Assembly (NCBI GenBank): GCA_944375745.1
Contig: CALWAV010000072.1
Location: 1 to 40,740 of the forward strand
Direction: 5' to 3'
Length of the DNA stretch: 40,740 nucleotides
From: an uncultured Merdimonas sp.
Lineage (GTDB): Bacteria; Bacillota; Clostridia; Lachnospirales; Lachnospiraceae
This document shows positions 25,044 to 33,358 of this stretch, piece by piece (position 1 is the first letter of the stretch; each line of letters begins with the position of its first letter). A program made the translations under genes and the position numbers. The notes under the pieces are model-generated. The model was given only the letters and a program-made list of their open reading frames with translations. It was not told where the DNA came from and did no database searches.

Positions 25044-25928
25044 ATGTTCAAGATTGTAAAAGCAGAGCAGCTCTCTGCAACTGTTTACATGAAAGTCGTT
25101 GAGGCTCCGCGGGTGGCGAAAGCCTGTGAGCCGGGACAGTTTATTATCGTAAGACTGGACGAGACAGCAGAACGTATTCCGCTGACGATCTGTGATTACG
25201 ACAGAGAGGCAGGAACCGTGACGATTGTGTTCCAGCCCATTGGTGTGTCTACCAGCAAGCTGGTGGATCTGAAGGAAGGAGATTACATCCTTGATTTTGT
25301 GGGACCGCTGGGAAAACCGTCCGAGCTGGTAACCGATGATTTTGAAGAAGTAAAGAAAAAGAAAGTGGTTTTTATTGCCGGCGGTGTGGGAACAGCTCCC
25401 GTATATCCCCAGGCAAAATGGCTGCATGAACATGGAATCGAGTGCGATATCATCGTAGGCGCCCGTACAAAGGATCTGCTGATCCTGGAGGATGAGCTGA
25501 AGAGTGTGGGAAATCTGTATCTGTGTACAGATGATGGAAGCTATGGATTCCACGGCGTAGGAACAGCCATGCTGGAGAAGCTGGTAAGCGAAGGCCATCA
25601 GTATGATCTGTGCGTAGCTATCGGACCGATGATCATGATGAAATTTGCCTGTCTTACCACAGAGAAGCTTGGCATTCCCTGCGTAGTCAGCATGAACCCC
25701 ATCATGGTAGACGGAACCGGCATGTGCGGAGCCTGTCGTGTGCTGGTAGGCGGCGAGGTGAAGTTTGCCTGTGTAGACGGACCGGAGTTTGACGGCCACA
25801 AGGTGGATTTCGATCAGGCTATGCAGCGTGCGGCTATGTATAAGACAGAGGAAGGCCGCAGATTCCTGGCTTACAAAGAAGGAAAGACGCATCACGGCGG
25901 ATGCGGAAATTGCGGAGGTGACAAATAA
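25044..25928 (+). CDS. nfnA: NADH-dependent reduced ferredoxin:NADP+ oxidoreductase subunit A
   Basis: 294 residues from ATG 25044, preceded by CCAGGAGGAAGCTT. It is a dihydroorotate-dehydrogenase-electron-transfer-like flavoprotein: FAD domain (GQFIIVRLDETAERIPLTI), NAD domain (FIAGGVGTAPVYPQ) and a C-terminal [2Fe-2S] segment with MCGACR at about 227-232 and a further Cys in KFACVDGPEFDGH. With nfnB it forms the flavin-based electron-bifurcating transhydrogenase (also annotated as sulfide dehydrogenase) that couples NADH and ferredoxin to NADPH formation. The C-terminus carries an extra GGCGNCGG motif. The stop overlaps the nfnB start by one base. Confidence 0.93.
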   Translation: MFKIVKAEQLSATVYMKVVEAPRVAKACEPGQFIIVRLDETAERIPLTICDYDREAGTVTIVFQPIGVSTSKLVDLKEGDYILDFVGPLGKPSELVTDDFEEVKKKKVVFIAGGVGTAPVYPQAKWLHEHGIECDIIVGARTKDLLILEDELKSVGNLYLCTDDGSYGFHGVGTAMLEKLVSEGHQYDLCVAIGPMIMMKFACLTTEKLGIPCVVSMNPIMVDGTGMCGACRVLVGGEVKFACVDGPEFDGHKVDFDQAMQRAAMYKTEEGRRFLAYKEGKTHHGGCGNCGGDK

Positions 25929-27316
25929 TGGCTGACGTATTAAAGAAAGTACCGGTAAGAGAGCAGGATCCGAAGGTCCGCGCGACCAATTTCGATGAGG
26001 TCTGCTTAGGTTATAATAAAGACGAGGCTGTGGAAGAAGCCGGACGCTGCCTGGACTGCAAGAAGGCAAAATGTATGGAAGGCTGCCCGGTTCAGATACA
26101 TATTCCGGATTTCATCAAGGCTGTAAAAGAAGGCGATTTTGAGAAGGCTTACGGTGTCATCAGCGAGTCTTCCTCTCTCCCGGCCATCTGCGGACGTGTA
26201 TGTCCCCAGGAAAGCCAGTGTGAGGGACGCTGCATCCGCGGCATCAAGGGTGAGCCGGTTTCCATCGGAAAGCTGGAGCGTTTCGTGGCTGACTGGGCGA
26301 GAGAGCAGGGCATCAAGCCTGCGGCTCCCACAGAGAAAAACGGCAAGAAGGTGGCTGTCATCGGTTCCGGCCCTGCAGGTCTTACCTGTGCCGGCGATCT
26401 GGCGAAGCTTGGCTATGATGTGACAATTTTTGAGGCTCTGCATAAGGCGGGCGGCGTGCTGGTATACGGTATTCCGGAGTTCCGTCTTCCCAAGGATGGA
26501 GTAGTTCTGCCTGAGGTGGAGAATGTGAAATCTCTTGGCGTAAAGATTGAGACAGACGTGATTGTAGGAAAGTCTGTCACCATCGACGAATTGATGGAGA
26601 AAGAAGGCTTTGACGCCGTATTCATCGGTTCCGGAGCAGGTCTGCCCAAGTTCATGGGAATCCCGGGCGAGACAGCCTGCGGCGTATTCTCCGCGAACGA
26701 GTACCTGACCAGAAATAACCTGATGAAATCCTTTGATGAGAACTATGATACTCCTATCGCAAAGGGACATAAGGTAGCTGTAGTCGGCGGCGGAAACGTG
26801 GCTATGGACGCTGCCCGTACTGCTCTCAGATTCGGCGCTGAAGTACATATCGTATACCGCCGTTCTGAGGAAGAGCTTCCGGCCCGTGTGGAGGAGGTTC
26901 ATCATGCCAAGGAAGAGGGCATCATCTTTGACCTTCTGACCAATCCGGTAGAGATTCTGGTCGGCGATGACGGCTGGGTAAAGGGAATCCGCTGCATCCG
27001 CATGGAGCTTGGCGAGCCGGATGCTTCCGGAAGAAGACGTCCCGTGGAGATTCCGGGATCTGAGTTTGATATGGATGTGGACATGGTAATTATGTCTCTG
27101 GGAACTTCTCCGAATCCGCTGATTTCTTCCACTACCAAGGGACTGGAAACTGACCGCAGAAAGTGCATCGTAGCGACTGAAGATGTGGGAGCTACCTCCA
27201 AGCCGGGCGTATTCGCCGGCGGAGACGCAGTGACCGGAGCGGCTACAGTTATTCTGGCCATGGGTGCAGGAAAGGATGCCGCAAGAGGAATTCATGAGTA
27301 TCTGAGCCAGAAATAA
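25928..27316 (+). CDS. nfnB: NADH-dependent reduced ferredoxin:NADP+ oxidoreductase subunit B
   Basis: 462 residues, homologous to the small subunit of glutamate synthase and often mis-annotated as gltA. N-terminal cysteines for two [4Fe-4S] clusters are in CLDCKKAKCMEGCP and CGRVCPQESQCEGRC; FAD binding is at GSGPAGLTCAGDL; the NADP(H) Rossmann motif is GGGNVAMDAARTA; C-terminal GVFAGGDAVTGAATVILAMG closes the FAD site. There is no glutamate synthase large subunit nearby, and the preceding gene is nfnA, so the bifurcating complex is the right assignment. A terminator follows 23 bases after the stop. Confidence 0.93.
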   Translation: MADVLKKVPVREQDPKVRATNFDEVCLGYNKDEAVEEAGRCLDCKKAKCMEGCPVQIHIPDFIKAVKEGDFEKAYGVISESSSLPAICGRVCPQESQCEGRCIRGIKGEPVSIGKLERFVADWAREQGIKPAAPTEKNGKKVAVIGSGPAGLTCAGDLAKLGYDVTIFEALHKAGGVLVYGIPEFRLPKDGVVLPEVENVKSLGVKIETDVIVGKSVTIDELMEKEGFDAVFIGSGAGLPKFMGIPGETACGVFSANEYLTRNNLMKSFDENYDTPIAKGHKVAVVGGGNVAMDAARTALRFGAEVHIVYRRSEEELPARVEEVHHAKEEGIIFDLLTNPVEILVGDDGWVKGIRCIRMELGEPDASGRRRPVEIPGSEFDMDVDMVIMSLGTSPNPLISSTTKGLETDRRKCIVATEDVGATSKPGVFAGGDAVTGAATVILAMGAGKDAARGIHEYLSQK

Positions 27317-27339
27317 AATATGATTCAGAATTCTGTAAA

Positions 27340-27376
27340 AGAGCACTGCAACAAAGATTTGTAGTGCTCTTTTTGC
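27340..27376 (+). terminator. Rho-independent terminator after nfnAB
   Basis: AGAGCACTGCAA (27340-27351) pairs with TTGTAGTGCTCT (27359-27370), 12 pairs with one G-U, loop of seven, followed by TTTT and a further T-rich run. Confidence 0.85.
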
Positions 27377-27417
27377 ACTTTTTCTGAGAGAAGAGAGAGC
27401 TGAAAGGAGAGACACAA

Positions 27418-28218
27418 ATGAAAATCACAATACTGGGCACGGGAAACGCGCAGGTAACGGAATGCTACAATACCTGCTATGTGCTGAGCAGCGAGGAAGG
27501 ACCGCTTCTGGTGGACGGCGGAGGCGGTTCCATGATTTTAAGCCGGCTGAAGCAGGCGGGAATTGAAGCAGACAGCATTCACCACATCATCGTAACCCAT
27601 AAGCATATTGATCATCTGCTGGGAATTATCTGGATGATGCGTGTGATCTGCCAGAACATGAACAGCGGCAAATACGAAGGTGATGCTTATATTTATGCCC
27701 ATAAGGAGCTTTCCGAAATGCTGCTGACTCTGGCGGAGATGCTTCTGAATAAAAAAGAAGTAAAGCAGATTGGGAAAAGAGTCCATCTGGTAACCGTGGA
27801 GGACGGAGAAAAGAAAACGATTCTGGGACATGAGTATACCTTTTTCGATATCGGTTCTACAAAGGCAAAGCAGTACGGCTATATGCTGGATCTGGGAGAC
27901 GGGCGCCGTCTCACCTGCTGCGGGGATGAGCCCTACAATGAGCGGGAAGAAGTATATGCGAAAGGCAGTGACTGGCTGCTCCATGAGGCCTTCTGCCTGA
28001 ATGGCCAGGCGGACATCTTCCATCCCTATGAGAAGCATCACTCTACAGTAAAGGATGCCTGCGAGCTGGCCGAAAAGCTGGGCGTGAAAAATCTGCTGCT
28101 GTATCACACGGAAGATAAGAATATCAAGCACCGTCAGGAACTCTACCGGGCAGAGGGAGAACAGTATTTCCACGGAAAACTCTGGATTCCGGAGGATATG
28201 GATGTAATTGAATTGTAG
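27418..28218 (+). CDS. MBL-fold metallo-hydrolase, RNase Z-like branch
   Basis: 266 residues. The dinuclear metal site is complete: THKHIDH at 60-66 (His61, His63, Asp65, His66), CCGDEP for the bridging Asp, HEAF and a late YHTED. MKITILGTGNAQVTECYNT at the start is the RNase Z/ElaC-like opening, although the exosite arm of tRNase Z is not evident, so a phosphodiesterase of unspecified substrate is a safer call. It begins 44 bases after the nfnB terminator, with GAAAGGAGAGACACAA upstream, and precedes rlmH by 27 bases, so the two are probably co-transcribed. Confidence 0.88.
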   Translation: MKITILGTGNAQVTECYNTCYVLSSEEGPLLVDGGGGSMILSRLKQAGIEADSIHHIIVTHKHIDHLLGIIWMMRVICQNMNSGKYEGDAYIYAHKELSEMLLTLAEMLLNKKEVKQIGKRVHLVTVEDGEKKTILGHEYTFFDIGSTKAKQYGYMLDLGDGRRLTCCGDEPYNEREEVYAKGSDWLLHEAFCLNGQADIFHPYEKHHSTVKDACELAEKLGVKNLLLYHTEDKNIKHRQELYRAEGEQYFHGKLWIPEDMDVIEL

Positions 28219-28245
28219 CAGGAACCGATAAAGCAGAGGAGTACC

Positions 28246-28725
28246 ATGAAGATTACCTGTGTCACAGTAGGAAAAATCAAGGAAAAATATCTGACAGAAG
28301 CTATCCGGGAATATGAAAAGCGTCTGAGCCGCTACTGTAAGCTGGAGATTGTGGAGCTGGCAGACGAGAAGACGCCGGACGGCGCCAGCGAGGCCGAGGA
28401 GGCCGCTATCCGGGACAGAGAGGGAGAACGGATTCTGAAGGCCATAAAGGATGACGCCTATGTGATTGCTCTGGCCATCGAGGGAAAGATGCTGGACTCT
28501 GTGGAGCTTTCCAGGAAAATCGAGTCCCTGGGGACGGGCGGGGTGAGCCATATTGTCTTTGTCATCGGCGGCTCTCTGGGTCTTTCCCCGGCTGTCATGA
28601 AACGGGCGGATTATGCTTTGAGCTTTTCAAAAATGACCTTTCCCCATCAGCTGATGCGGGTGATTCTGCTGGAGCAGATCTACCGGAGCTTCCGGATCAT
28701 GAAGCATGAGCCCTACCATAAATGA
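28246..28725 (+). CDS. rlmH: 23S rRNA (pseudouridine1915-N3)-methyltransferase RlmH
   Basis: 159 residues, the normal length. [20 protein letters not shown], the SAM-knot segment [24 protein letters not shown] (positions about 105-130) and the C-terminal [21 protein letters not shown] with MKHEPYHK are characteristic of this SPOUT methyltransferase. It methylates the pseudouridine in helix 69 of 23S rRNA after 70S assembly. The Shine-Dalgarno is AGAGGAGTACC. It converges on the alanine symporter gene with a 20-base gap and no recognisable terminator. Confidence 0.96.
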   Translation: MKITCVTVGKIKEKYLTEAIREYEKRLSRYCKLEIVELADEKTPDGASEAEEAAIRDREGERILKAIKDDAYVIALAIEGKMLDSVELSRKIESLGTGGVSHIVFVIGGSLGLSPAVMKRADYALSFSKMTFPHQLMRVILLEQIYRSFRIMKHEPYHK

Positions 28726-28745
28726 TGGGGAAAGAAACGGATGCC

Positions 28746-30158
28746 TTATTTCTGACTCCGATGTGTTTTACTTTTGTGGTTTGCCTCGTAATCTTTCAGG
28801 GACGCCACAGCCTCCGGCGCCAGGGGAACCAGCGCAATCATATTGAAAACAGTCATCAGACCCACGCCGATGTCGCCCAGATCCCAGACTGCCTGGTAGG
28901 CGGCCAGCCCGCCCACAAAGAGCATGACCAGAGCCAGCAGCTTGTAGAGGGTCTGGGAGAGCCAGTTGTCTCCGAAGAGATAGGCGATGTTCGGCCGGGC
29001 ATAGAACAGAATTCCGATAAAGGTGGAAAAGCTGAAAAGCCAGAGTATGACGGCTACAAAGACGACGCCGAATTCTCCGATGTGATACTGCATGGCAGTC
29101 TGAAGCAGATCCATGCCTTCCAGACCATTCGTCAGCGATTCGGGTGTCAGAAGCATGAGCATGGCTGTGCAGCTGCAGATCAGAAGGGTGTCGATGAAGA
29201 CGCCCAGCGCCTGCAGAAGGCCTTCCTTGGCCGGGTGGCTGATATCAGCCGCCGCCGCGGCGCAGGGAGCGGAGCCGGAACCGGCCTCGTTGGAAAACAG
29301 TCCTCTCTTGGCTCCGTTCATGATGACAGCGCCGATGCCTCCGGCCACAGCCTGCCGGATTCCGAAGGCTTCCAGGAAAATGCGCTCAAAGACGGCCGGA
29401 AGCAGCCCGATATTCCGGATGATGACGAAAAGGGTGATGGCAAAGTACAGGCCGGCCATGACCGGAACCATGATGTCGAGAACCTTCACCGTCGCATGTT
29501 TTCGCAGGACGATGACGGCCGCCAGCAGGGTCAGAAGTACAGTGGTCCAGATGGGCGGAATATGGAAAGCGTTTTCAAAAGCAGAGGAGACGGAATTTCC
29601 GATGACCTGGCTGATGCCGCACCAGCACAGAAGGCCGGACAGGGCAAAAAGCACGGCGATAACAGAGCGCTTCCGCCCGGGTTTTTTGTTTTTCCTCATA
29701 AAAAGTGCATGAATATAGTAAGCAGGACCTCCGCGGTAACCGCCGTACAGGGGGTCCTTTTCCTTGTACAGCTGTGCCAGAGTGGCTTCCACAAAAGCGG
29801 TGGAAGAGCCGAGAAGGGCGATAAGCCACATCCAGAAGATGGCCCCTGCGCCTCCTGCCGAGATGGCGGCCACCACGCCGATGAGATTCCCCATGCCCAC
29901 CCGTGTGGCGGTGGAGACGATGAGAGCCTGTACGCCCGAGATAGCGCTTTTATCGGATACATTCTTTTTCTCCAGCGTAATACGGATCATTTCCGGAAAG
30001 AGGCGGAAGGGAAGCCCTTTTGTCCAGATAGTAAAACAGATGCCTGCCGGAATCAGGATGATGACCAGCAGAGACAGCCCCAGTGTGCTTCCGCCAGGCA
30101 GCGGAATGGAGATCAGATCTCCCCAGAGCAGACTGTAGAAAAATGTGATGATTTTCAT
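28746..30158 (-). CDS. Sodium:alanine/glycine symporter (AGCS family)
   Basis: 470 residues from ATG 30158, chosen because GGGGGATCTGCGGC precedes it; the open frame extends upstream to 30482 but crosses the promoter and the divergent LysR gene. The family signature is present: TRVGMGNLIGVVAAISAGGAG, FVEATLAQLYKEKD, YGGYRGGPAYYI and FSNEAGSGSAP. About 10-11 membrane helices. It takes up alanine or glycine with Na+. A LysR-type regulator is divergently transcribed from the same intergenic region and is its likely controller. Confidence 0.93.
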   Translation of the reverse strand: MKIITFFYSLLWGDLISIPLPGGSTLGLSLLVIILIPAGICFTIWTKGLPFRLFPEMIRITLEKKNVSDKSAISGVQALIVSTATRVGMGNLIGVVAAISAGGAGAIFWMWLIALLGSSTAFVEATLAQLYKEKDPLYGGYRGGPAYYIHALFMRKNKKPGRKRSVIAVLFALSGLLCWCGISQVIGNSVSSAFENAFHIPPIWTTVLLTLLAAVIVLRKHATVKVLDIMVPVMAGLYFAITLFVIIRNIGLLPAVFERIFLEAFGIRQAVAGGIGAVIMNGAKRGLFSNEAGSGSAPCAAAAADISHPAKEGLLQALGVFIDTLLICSCTAMLMLLTPESLTNGLEGMDLLQTAMQYHIGEFGVVFVAVILWLFSFSTFIGILFYARPNIAYLFGDNWLSQTLYKLLALVMLFVGGLAAYQAVWDLGDIGVGLMTVFNMIALVPLAPEAVASLKDYEANHKSKTHRSQK

Positions 30159-30197
30159 GCCGCAGATCCCCCTTTTACTTGTAACTCCTGGAATTCT

Positions 30198-30226
30198 AGT
30201 ATATAGTAAAGTCATACATTTGTAAA
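30198..30226 (-). promoter_or_regulatory. Sigma-A promoter for the AGCS symporter
   Basis: On the minus strand TTTACA (30226-30221), 17-base spacer, TATACT (30203-30198). The lysR promoter must lie in the same 117-base gap; TTGTAA (30220-30225) with TATAGC (30241-30246) on the plus strand is a weak candidate with a 15-base spacer, and it overlaps the minus-strand -35, which would suit mutual control. Confidence 0.6.
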
Positions 30227-30275
30227 ATTGATAAACGGGATATAGCAAATTGAAATCTTGAATGGAGGAATCTGT

Positions 30276-31163
30276 ATGGATCTGAAAAATCTGCTGACTT
30301 TTATGCACGTGGCGGAGCTGAACAGCTTTACAAGGGCGGGACAGAAGCTGGGCTTTTCCCAGTCCACCGTCTCCTTTCAGATCAAGCAGCTGGAGCGCGA
30401 GCTGGGGACTCAGCTTTTTGAGCGGATCAATCATACGGTGGTGCTGACGGAGAAAGGGCGTGATGTGCTGAACTACGCTCATCAGATCAGCAAGCTGACC
30501 CAGGAGCTGGACAGAAAGCTGCAGAATGAAGAGGAAATCTCCGGACGGGTCCGCATTGCCATGGCGGATTCTCTCTGCGACAGTATGTTTCAGGAGGAAT
30601 TTGGGGCGTTTCGGGAAACGTATCCGGGAATTTCACTGAAGATTATCACAGCAGGCACGGAAGAGATGTTCCGGCTGCTGAACCAGAATGAGGTGGATGC
30701 GGTCCTGACTCTGGACAATCACATTTTCCATGCGGAGTATGTGATTGCGAGGGAAGAAAAGGCGGGCGTTCATTTTGTGGCGGCCAGCGGGAATCCGCTC
30801 TGCGAAAGGCAGGAACTGTCTCCTCAGGACCTGGCAGGCCAGCCATTTCTTCTGACAGAAAAGGGAATGAGTTACCGGAGACTGATGGACGAAAAGTTTG
30901 CAGAGCTGTCCATGGAAATACAGCCGGTGCTGGAGATCGGAAGCGCCGGCCTTCTCTGCTCTTTGGTGGAGCAGGGCGCGGGACTTTCCTTCCTTCCGGA
31001 TTATGTGACGGAGGAGAAGGTCCGCGCCGGCCGGCTTCGATATCTTCCGGTAAAAGATTTTGAGATCGAGATCTGGAAGCAGCTTCTTTATCACCGGGAC
31101 AAATGGGTCACGCCTCAATTGGAATCGGTGCTTGCGTATCTGTCCGAGCGGGAGTTCCGCTGA
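30276..31163 (+). CDS. LysR-family transcriptional regulator
   Basis: 295 residues from ATG 30276 (GGAGGAATCTGT upstream). The N-terminal winged helix is typical: MDLKNLLTFMHVAELNSFTRAGQKLGFSQ followed by TVSFQIKQLERELGTQLFER, residues 1-60. The remaining 230 residues are the periplasmic-binding-like effector domain. The divergent neighbour is the alanine/glycine symporter, so an amino-acid-responsive control of that gene is inferred. Its 3' end overlaps the convergent MATE gene by 49 bases. Confidence 0.93.
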   Translation: MDLKNLLTFMHVAELNSFTRAGQKLGFSQSTVSFQIKQLERELGTQLFERINHTVVLTEKGRDVLNYAHQISKLTQELDRKLQNEEEISGRVRIAMADSLCDSMFQEEFGAFRETYPGISLKIITAGTEEMFRLLNQNEVDAVLTLDNHIFHAEYVIAREEKAGVHFVAASGNPLCERQELSPQDLAGQPFLLTEKGMSYRRLMDEKFAELSMEIQPVLEIGSAGLLCSLVEQGAGLSFLPDYVTEEKVRAGRLRYLPVKDFEIEIWKQLLYHRDKWVTPQLESVLAYLSEREFR

Positions 31164-32473
31164 AAGCGCAGCATGATAAAGGCGGCCAGAAGCCCTGTAA
31201 GCAGTGAGGTCCCCGCAAAGTTCAGCCAGATGCCCGTAAGGCCGAGGGGCCAGAGAGCCGCGATCAGGATGACCGGGAAGAGCAGGGCGAAGGACAGGGA
31301 AATCAGGGTAGCCCCCACAGCATTTCCCACTGCCAGCATATAGCTCTGGGCCGCGAAGGAGAACCAGCGGGTCAGGTAGGTCAGCGCAAAGAACTGCAGA
31401 GCAGCCACCGTCATGGCAAAGTAGGCGGATTCTGTTTCTCCGATAAAGATGAACGCCAGCTGTCCCGGGAAGAAAAAGAGAACCGCAGCGGACAAAAGAG
31501 ACACGGCTGCGCTGGCAGTGAAGCAGCAGCGCTCGATGGCTCCCACACGTTTCCGGTCGCCTGCTCCCCAGTTATAGCTGACTGCCGGCTGCAGGGAATC
31601 GCACATACCGTACAGCAGAGGCTGGATAAAGCCCTCCGCATACATGAGGATGCCGTAGACCGATACGGCTGTCTGTCCGCCTACCCGGAGCAGGATGGTA
31701 TTCAGCAGGATGGATGTGATACGTCCTGCAATGTTGTTTAAAAAGTTCGGGCTGCCGCAGGCAATGATCTGCCGGATCATGGCGGCGGAAAACCGGGGCC
31801 TGCAGAAGCGGAGCTGCAGCCGTCCTCCCGGGAAACGTAAGAGAGCGATCAGAGCGCAGACCGCCATTCCGATACAGGTGGCCAGGGCCGCTCCCCAGAT
31901 ACCGAAGTGGAGATAGTACAGAAAAACAAATTCCAGCCCGGCAATCATTACGGACATCAGTATATTCAGAAACATGCTGAAGCGGATTTTTCCGCAGATA
32001 CGCAGATAGTTGTCCATGGCAAACACGATGGTGGTCAGCGGAGAACATAACGCATATACCCGCAGATAGCTTACGGCGTCCGCAAGAAGCTGTCCCTCTG
32101 CGCCCATCAATCTCATCAGGGCCGGAGCTCCGGCGTAGAGCAGGGCGCCCACAGCGACGCCTGCAAGGAAAAGCATCAGGCAGGCGCAGGAAAAGATATT
32201 GTTAGCTTCCTCGTCTTTTTTCTTTCCCAGATTCATGGCAATGGGCACAGAGGAGCCCACGCCGATCAGGTCGGCCAGCGCAAAGTTGATGATGACAAAA
32301 GGCATGGCCAGATTCAGGGCTGCAAAGGGAGTCTCGCCGAGAATCTGTCCCACCATCATTCCGTCCAGAAGCTGGTAAAGAGCTGAGGCCAGCATACTGA
32401 CGGCGCCCGGAAGGGAAGCGATAAAAAACAGCTTCACCGGAGGTGTCTCTGCAAATAAAGTCCTGGATTCCAT
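31115..32473 (-). CDS. MATE-family multidrug/Na+ exporter
   Basis: 452 residues, about 12 membrane segments, start ATG 32473 with AAAAGGAGTTAGTCATT upstream. The N-half shows SMLASALYQLLDGMMVGQILG and GVGSSVPIAMNLGKKKDEEANN; the C-half repeats the fold with AVSVYGILMYAEGFIQPLLYG and SYNWGAGDRKRV. These are MATE exporter hallmarks. A MarR-type regulator lies immediately upstream on the same strand, so drug-responsive control is likely. The last 16 codons overlap the 3' end of the LysR gene on the other strand. Confidence 0.92.
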   Translation of the reverse strand: MESRTLFAETPPVKLFFIASLPGAVSMLASALYQLLDGMMVGQILGETPFAALNLAMPFVIINFALADLIGVGSSVPIAMNLGKKKDEEANNIFSCACLMLFLAGVAVGALLYAGAPALMRLMGAEGQLLADAVSYLRVYALCSPLTTIVFAMDNYLRICGKIRFSMFLNILMSVMIAGLEFVFLYYLHFGIWGAALATCIGMAVCALIALLRFPGGRLQLRFCRPRFSAAMIRQIIACGSPNFLNNIAGRITSILLNTILLRVGGQTAVSVYGILMYAEGFIQPLLYGMCDSLQPAVSYNWGAGDRKRVGAIERCCFTASAAVSLLSAAVLFFFPGQLAFIFIGETESAYFAMTVAALQFFALTYLTRWFSFAAQSYMLAVGNAVGATLISLSFALLFPVILIAALWPLGLTGIWLNFAGTSLLTGLLAAFIMLRFQRNSRSDRYASTDSN

Positions 32474-32540
32474 AATGACTAACTCCTTTTAAGTAAAATT
32501 TAACCTTTAAGATTTTGATAAAATAAAATTGAGAGTTGGT

Positions 32541-32561
32541 TTAAGAGCTGATTTCTCTTAA
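32541..32561. promoter_or_regulatory. Perfect inverted repeat between marR-type and MATE genes
   Basis: TTAAGAG-N7-CTCTTAA sits in the 97-base gap. It could be a second regulator operator or a weak terminator of the MarR gene; no U-tract follows. Confidence 0.4.
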
Positions 32562-32570
32562 AATCTGATT

Positions 32571-33020
32571 TCAGGTCTGGTTCAGAATATTACGCTCAAA
32601 CTCCTGCTGAAGATATTCGGAAAAACACTCCAGCGCGTCAATAAATTCCGGGGGAAATTTCTGAAGCGTGCGCTCCATGGCTGCAGTTTCGGCGGCATAG
32701 AGCGGTTTCAGAATGGAAAAAGCATATTCCCGGCCGCTGTCTGTCAGGGTAACGCCTTTTTCCCTGGAGCCGCTTTCCCGCACAAGGGCGGTATAGCCTT
32801 TTTCCGTACATTCCCGCACAATGGTATTCAGCGTAGTCTTCGGAATCAGATATTCTTCACAAATCTGTTTCTGAGAATGGGCTTTTCCGTCCGCAAGAGC
32901 ATAAAAAAGCGACAGCATGTTATCCTTGATGTGGAGGCTTCTGGCACTTCTGTAGTAGAGACCGTCTATGATATTGGTGCAGGCCCAGAGCCTGTCGATG
33001 TATTCACGTTCCTGATTCAA
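32571..33020 (-). CDS. MarR-family transcriptional regulator
   Basis: 149 residues from TTG 33020, chosen because AAAGGGGAAATGTT precedes it; the frame extends to 33104 without another good start. HTH region: LSLFYALADGKAHSQKQICEEYLIPKTTLNTIVRECTEKGYTALV, followed by the wing SREKGVTLTDSGRE, as in MarR. N- and C-terminal helices provide the dimer interface. It precedes the MATE exporter by 97 bases on the same strand. A strong promoter overlapped by an inverted repeat lies upstream, suggesting autoregulation and control of the exporter. Confidence 0.9.
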   Translation of the reverse strand: MNQEREYIDRLWACTNIIDGLYYRSARSLHIKDNMLSLFYALADGKAHSQKQICEEYLIPKTTLNTIVRECTEKGYTALVRESGSREKGVTLTDSGREYAFSILKPLYAAETAAMERTLQKFPPEFIDALECFSEYLQQEFERNILNQT

Positions 33021-33135
33021 AACATTTCCCCTTTTCTTTTTTTGCACAGGTATGACGTTTCGCGTTCTTGAGAGCGGGCTTTCGTTCGTGTGTAAAGCTC
33101 CCATTTTCCCCTGAAAATTTTCCCTGCAAAAACAA

Positions 33136-33191
33136 AATCCGAATTCGTACTATGTAATGTGCCGAAGGCCAGTATAATACGGATTCGGATT
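33136..33191. promoter_or_regulatory. Inverted repeat overlapping the MarR-type promoter, candidate operator
   Basis: AATCCGAATTCGTA (33136-33149) and TACGGATTCGGATT (33178-33191) are inverted copies with 13 of 14 matching bases. The second copy fills the spacer of the promoter; the first lies just downstream of the -10. The 28-base separation leaves the two half-elements about four helical turns apart centre to centre, so each may itself bind a dimer. Confidence 0.5.
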
Positions 33192-33199
33192 AAAGTCAA
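33171..33199 (-). promoter_or_regulatory. Sigma-A promoter for the MarR-type gene
   Basis: On the minus strand TTGACT (33199-33194), 17-base spacer, TATACT (33176-33171). It leaves a 150-base leader to the TTG start. Confidence 0.65.
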
Positions 33200-33239
33200 G
33201 CGATAGAACTGTAAAATTTATGTACAGAAATATGTAGGC

Positions 33240-33355
33240 ATGAGTTATAATAAAGACAGGCAGAGACGATATATTTCTTTTATGACAGCCCGGAATATAT
33301 GATACAGGATGTAATGAGTGAGCTGGATAATGGAATTAAATACTGTTCAGATTAA
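33240..33355 (+). pseudogene. Small broken frame, one apparent single-base loss
   Basis: ATG at 33240 opens MSYNKDRQRRYISF and then stops early, whereas a second frame continues FFYDSPEYMIQDVMSELDN and ends at TAA 33353-33355. Adding a single T to the TTT at about 33273-33275 joins the two into a 38-residue protein with no internal stop. No good ribosome-binding site is present. A TATAAT lies at 33246-33251, inside the frame. Its identity is unknown. The stop is three bases before the next (also broken) gene. Confidence 0.4.
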
Positions 33356-33358
33356 AAA

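Noticed and set aside
24968..25104. Possible leader peptide in the nfnA 5' region (ATG 24968)
   Set aside because: No Shine-Dalgarno precedes it and it runs out of frame into nfnA.
25044..27316. Glutamate synthase (gltA/gltD) assignment for the nfn pair
   Set aside because: No large glutamate synthase subunit is present, and the first gene is the FAD/NAD/[2Fe-2S] protein that defines NfnA.
26006..27415. A 469-codon minus-strand frame opposite nfnB
   Set aside because: It is the antisense of nfnB, whose Fe-S, FAD and NADP motifs are unambiguous.
28722..30206. A 494-codon plus-strand frame opposite the AGCS symporter
   Set aside because: It lies wholly antisense to a clearly recognisable AGCS symporter gene; composition is typical of an antisense shadow and it has no ribosome-binding site or known domain.
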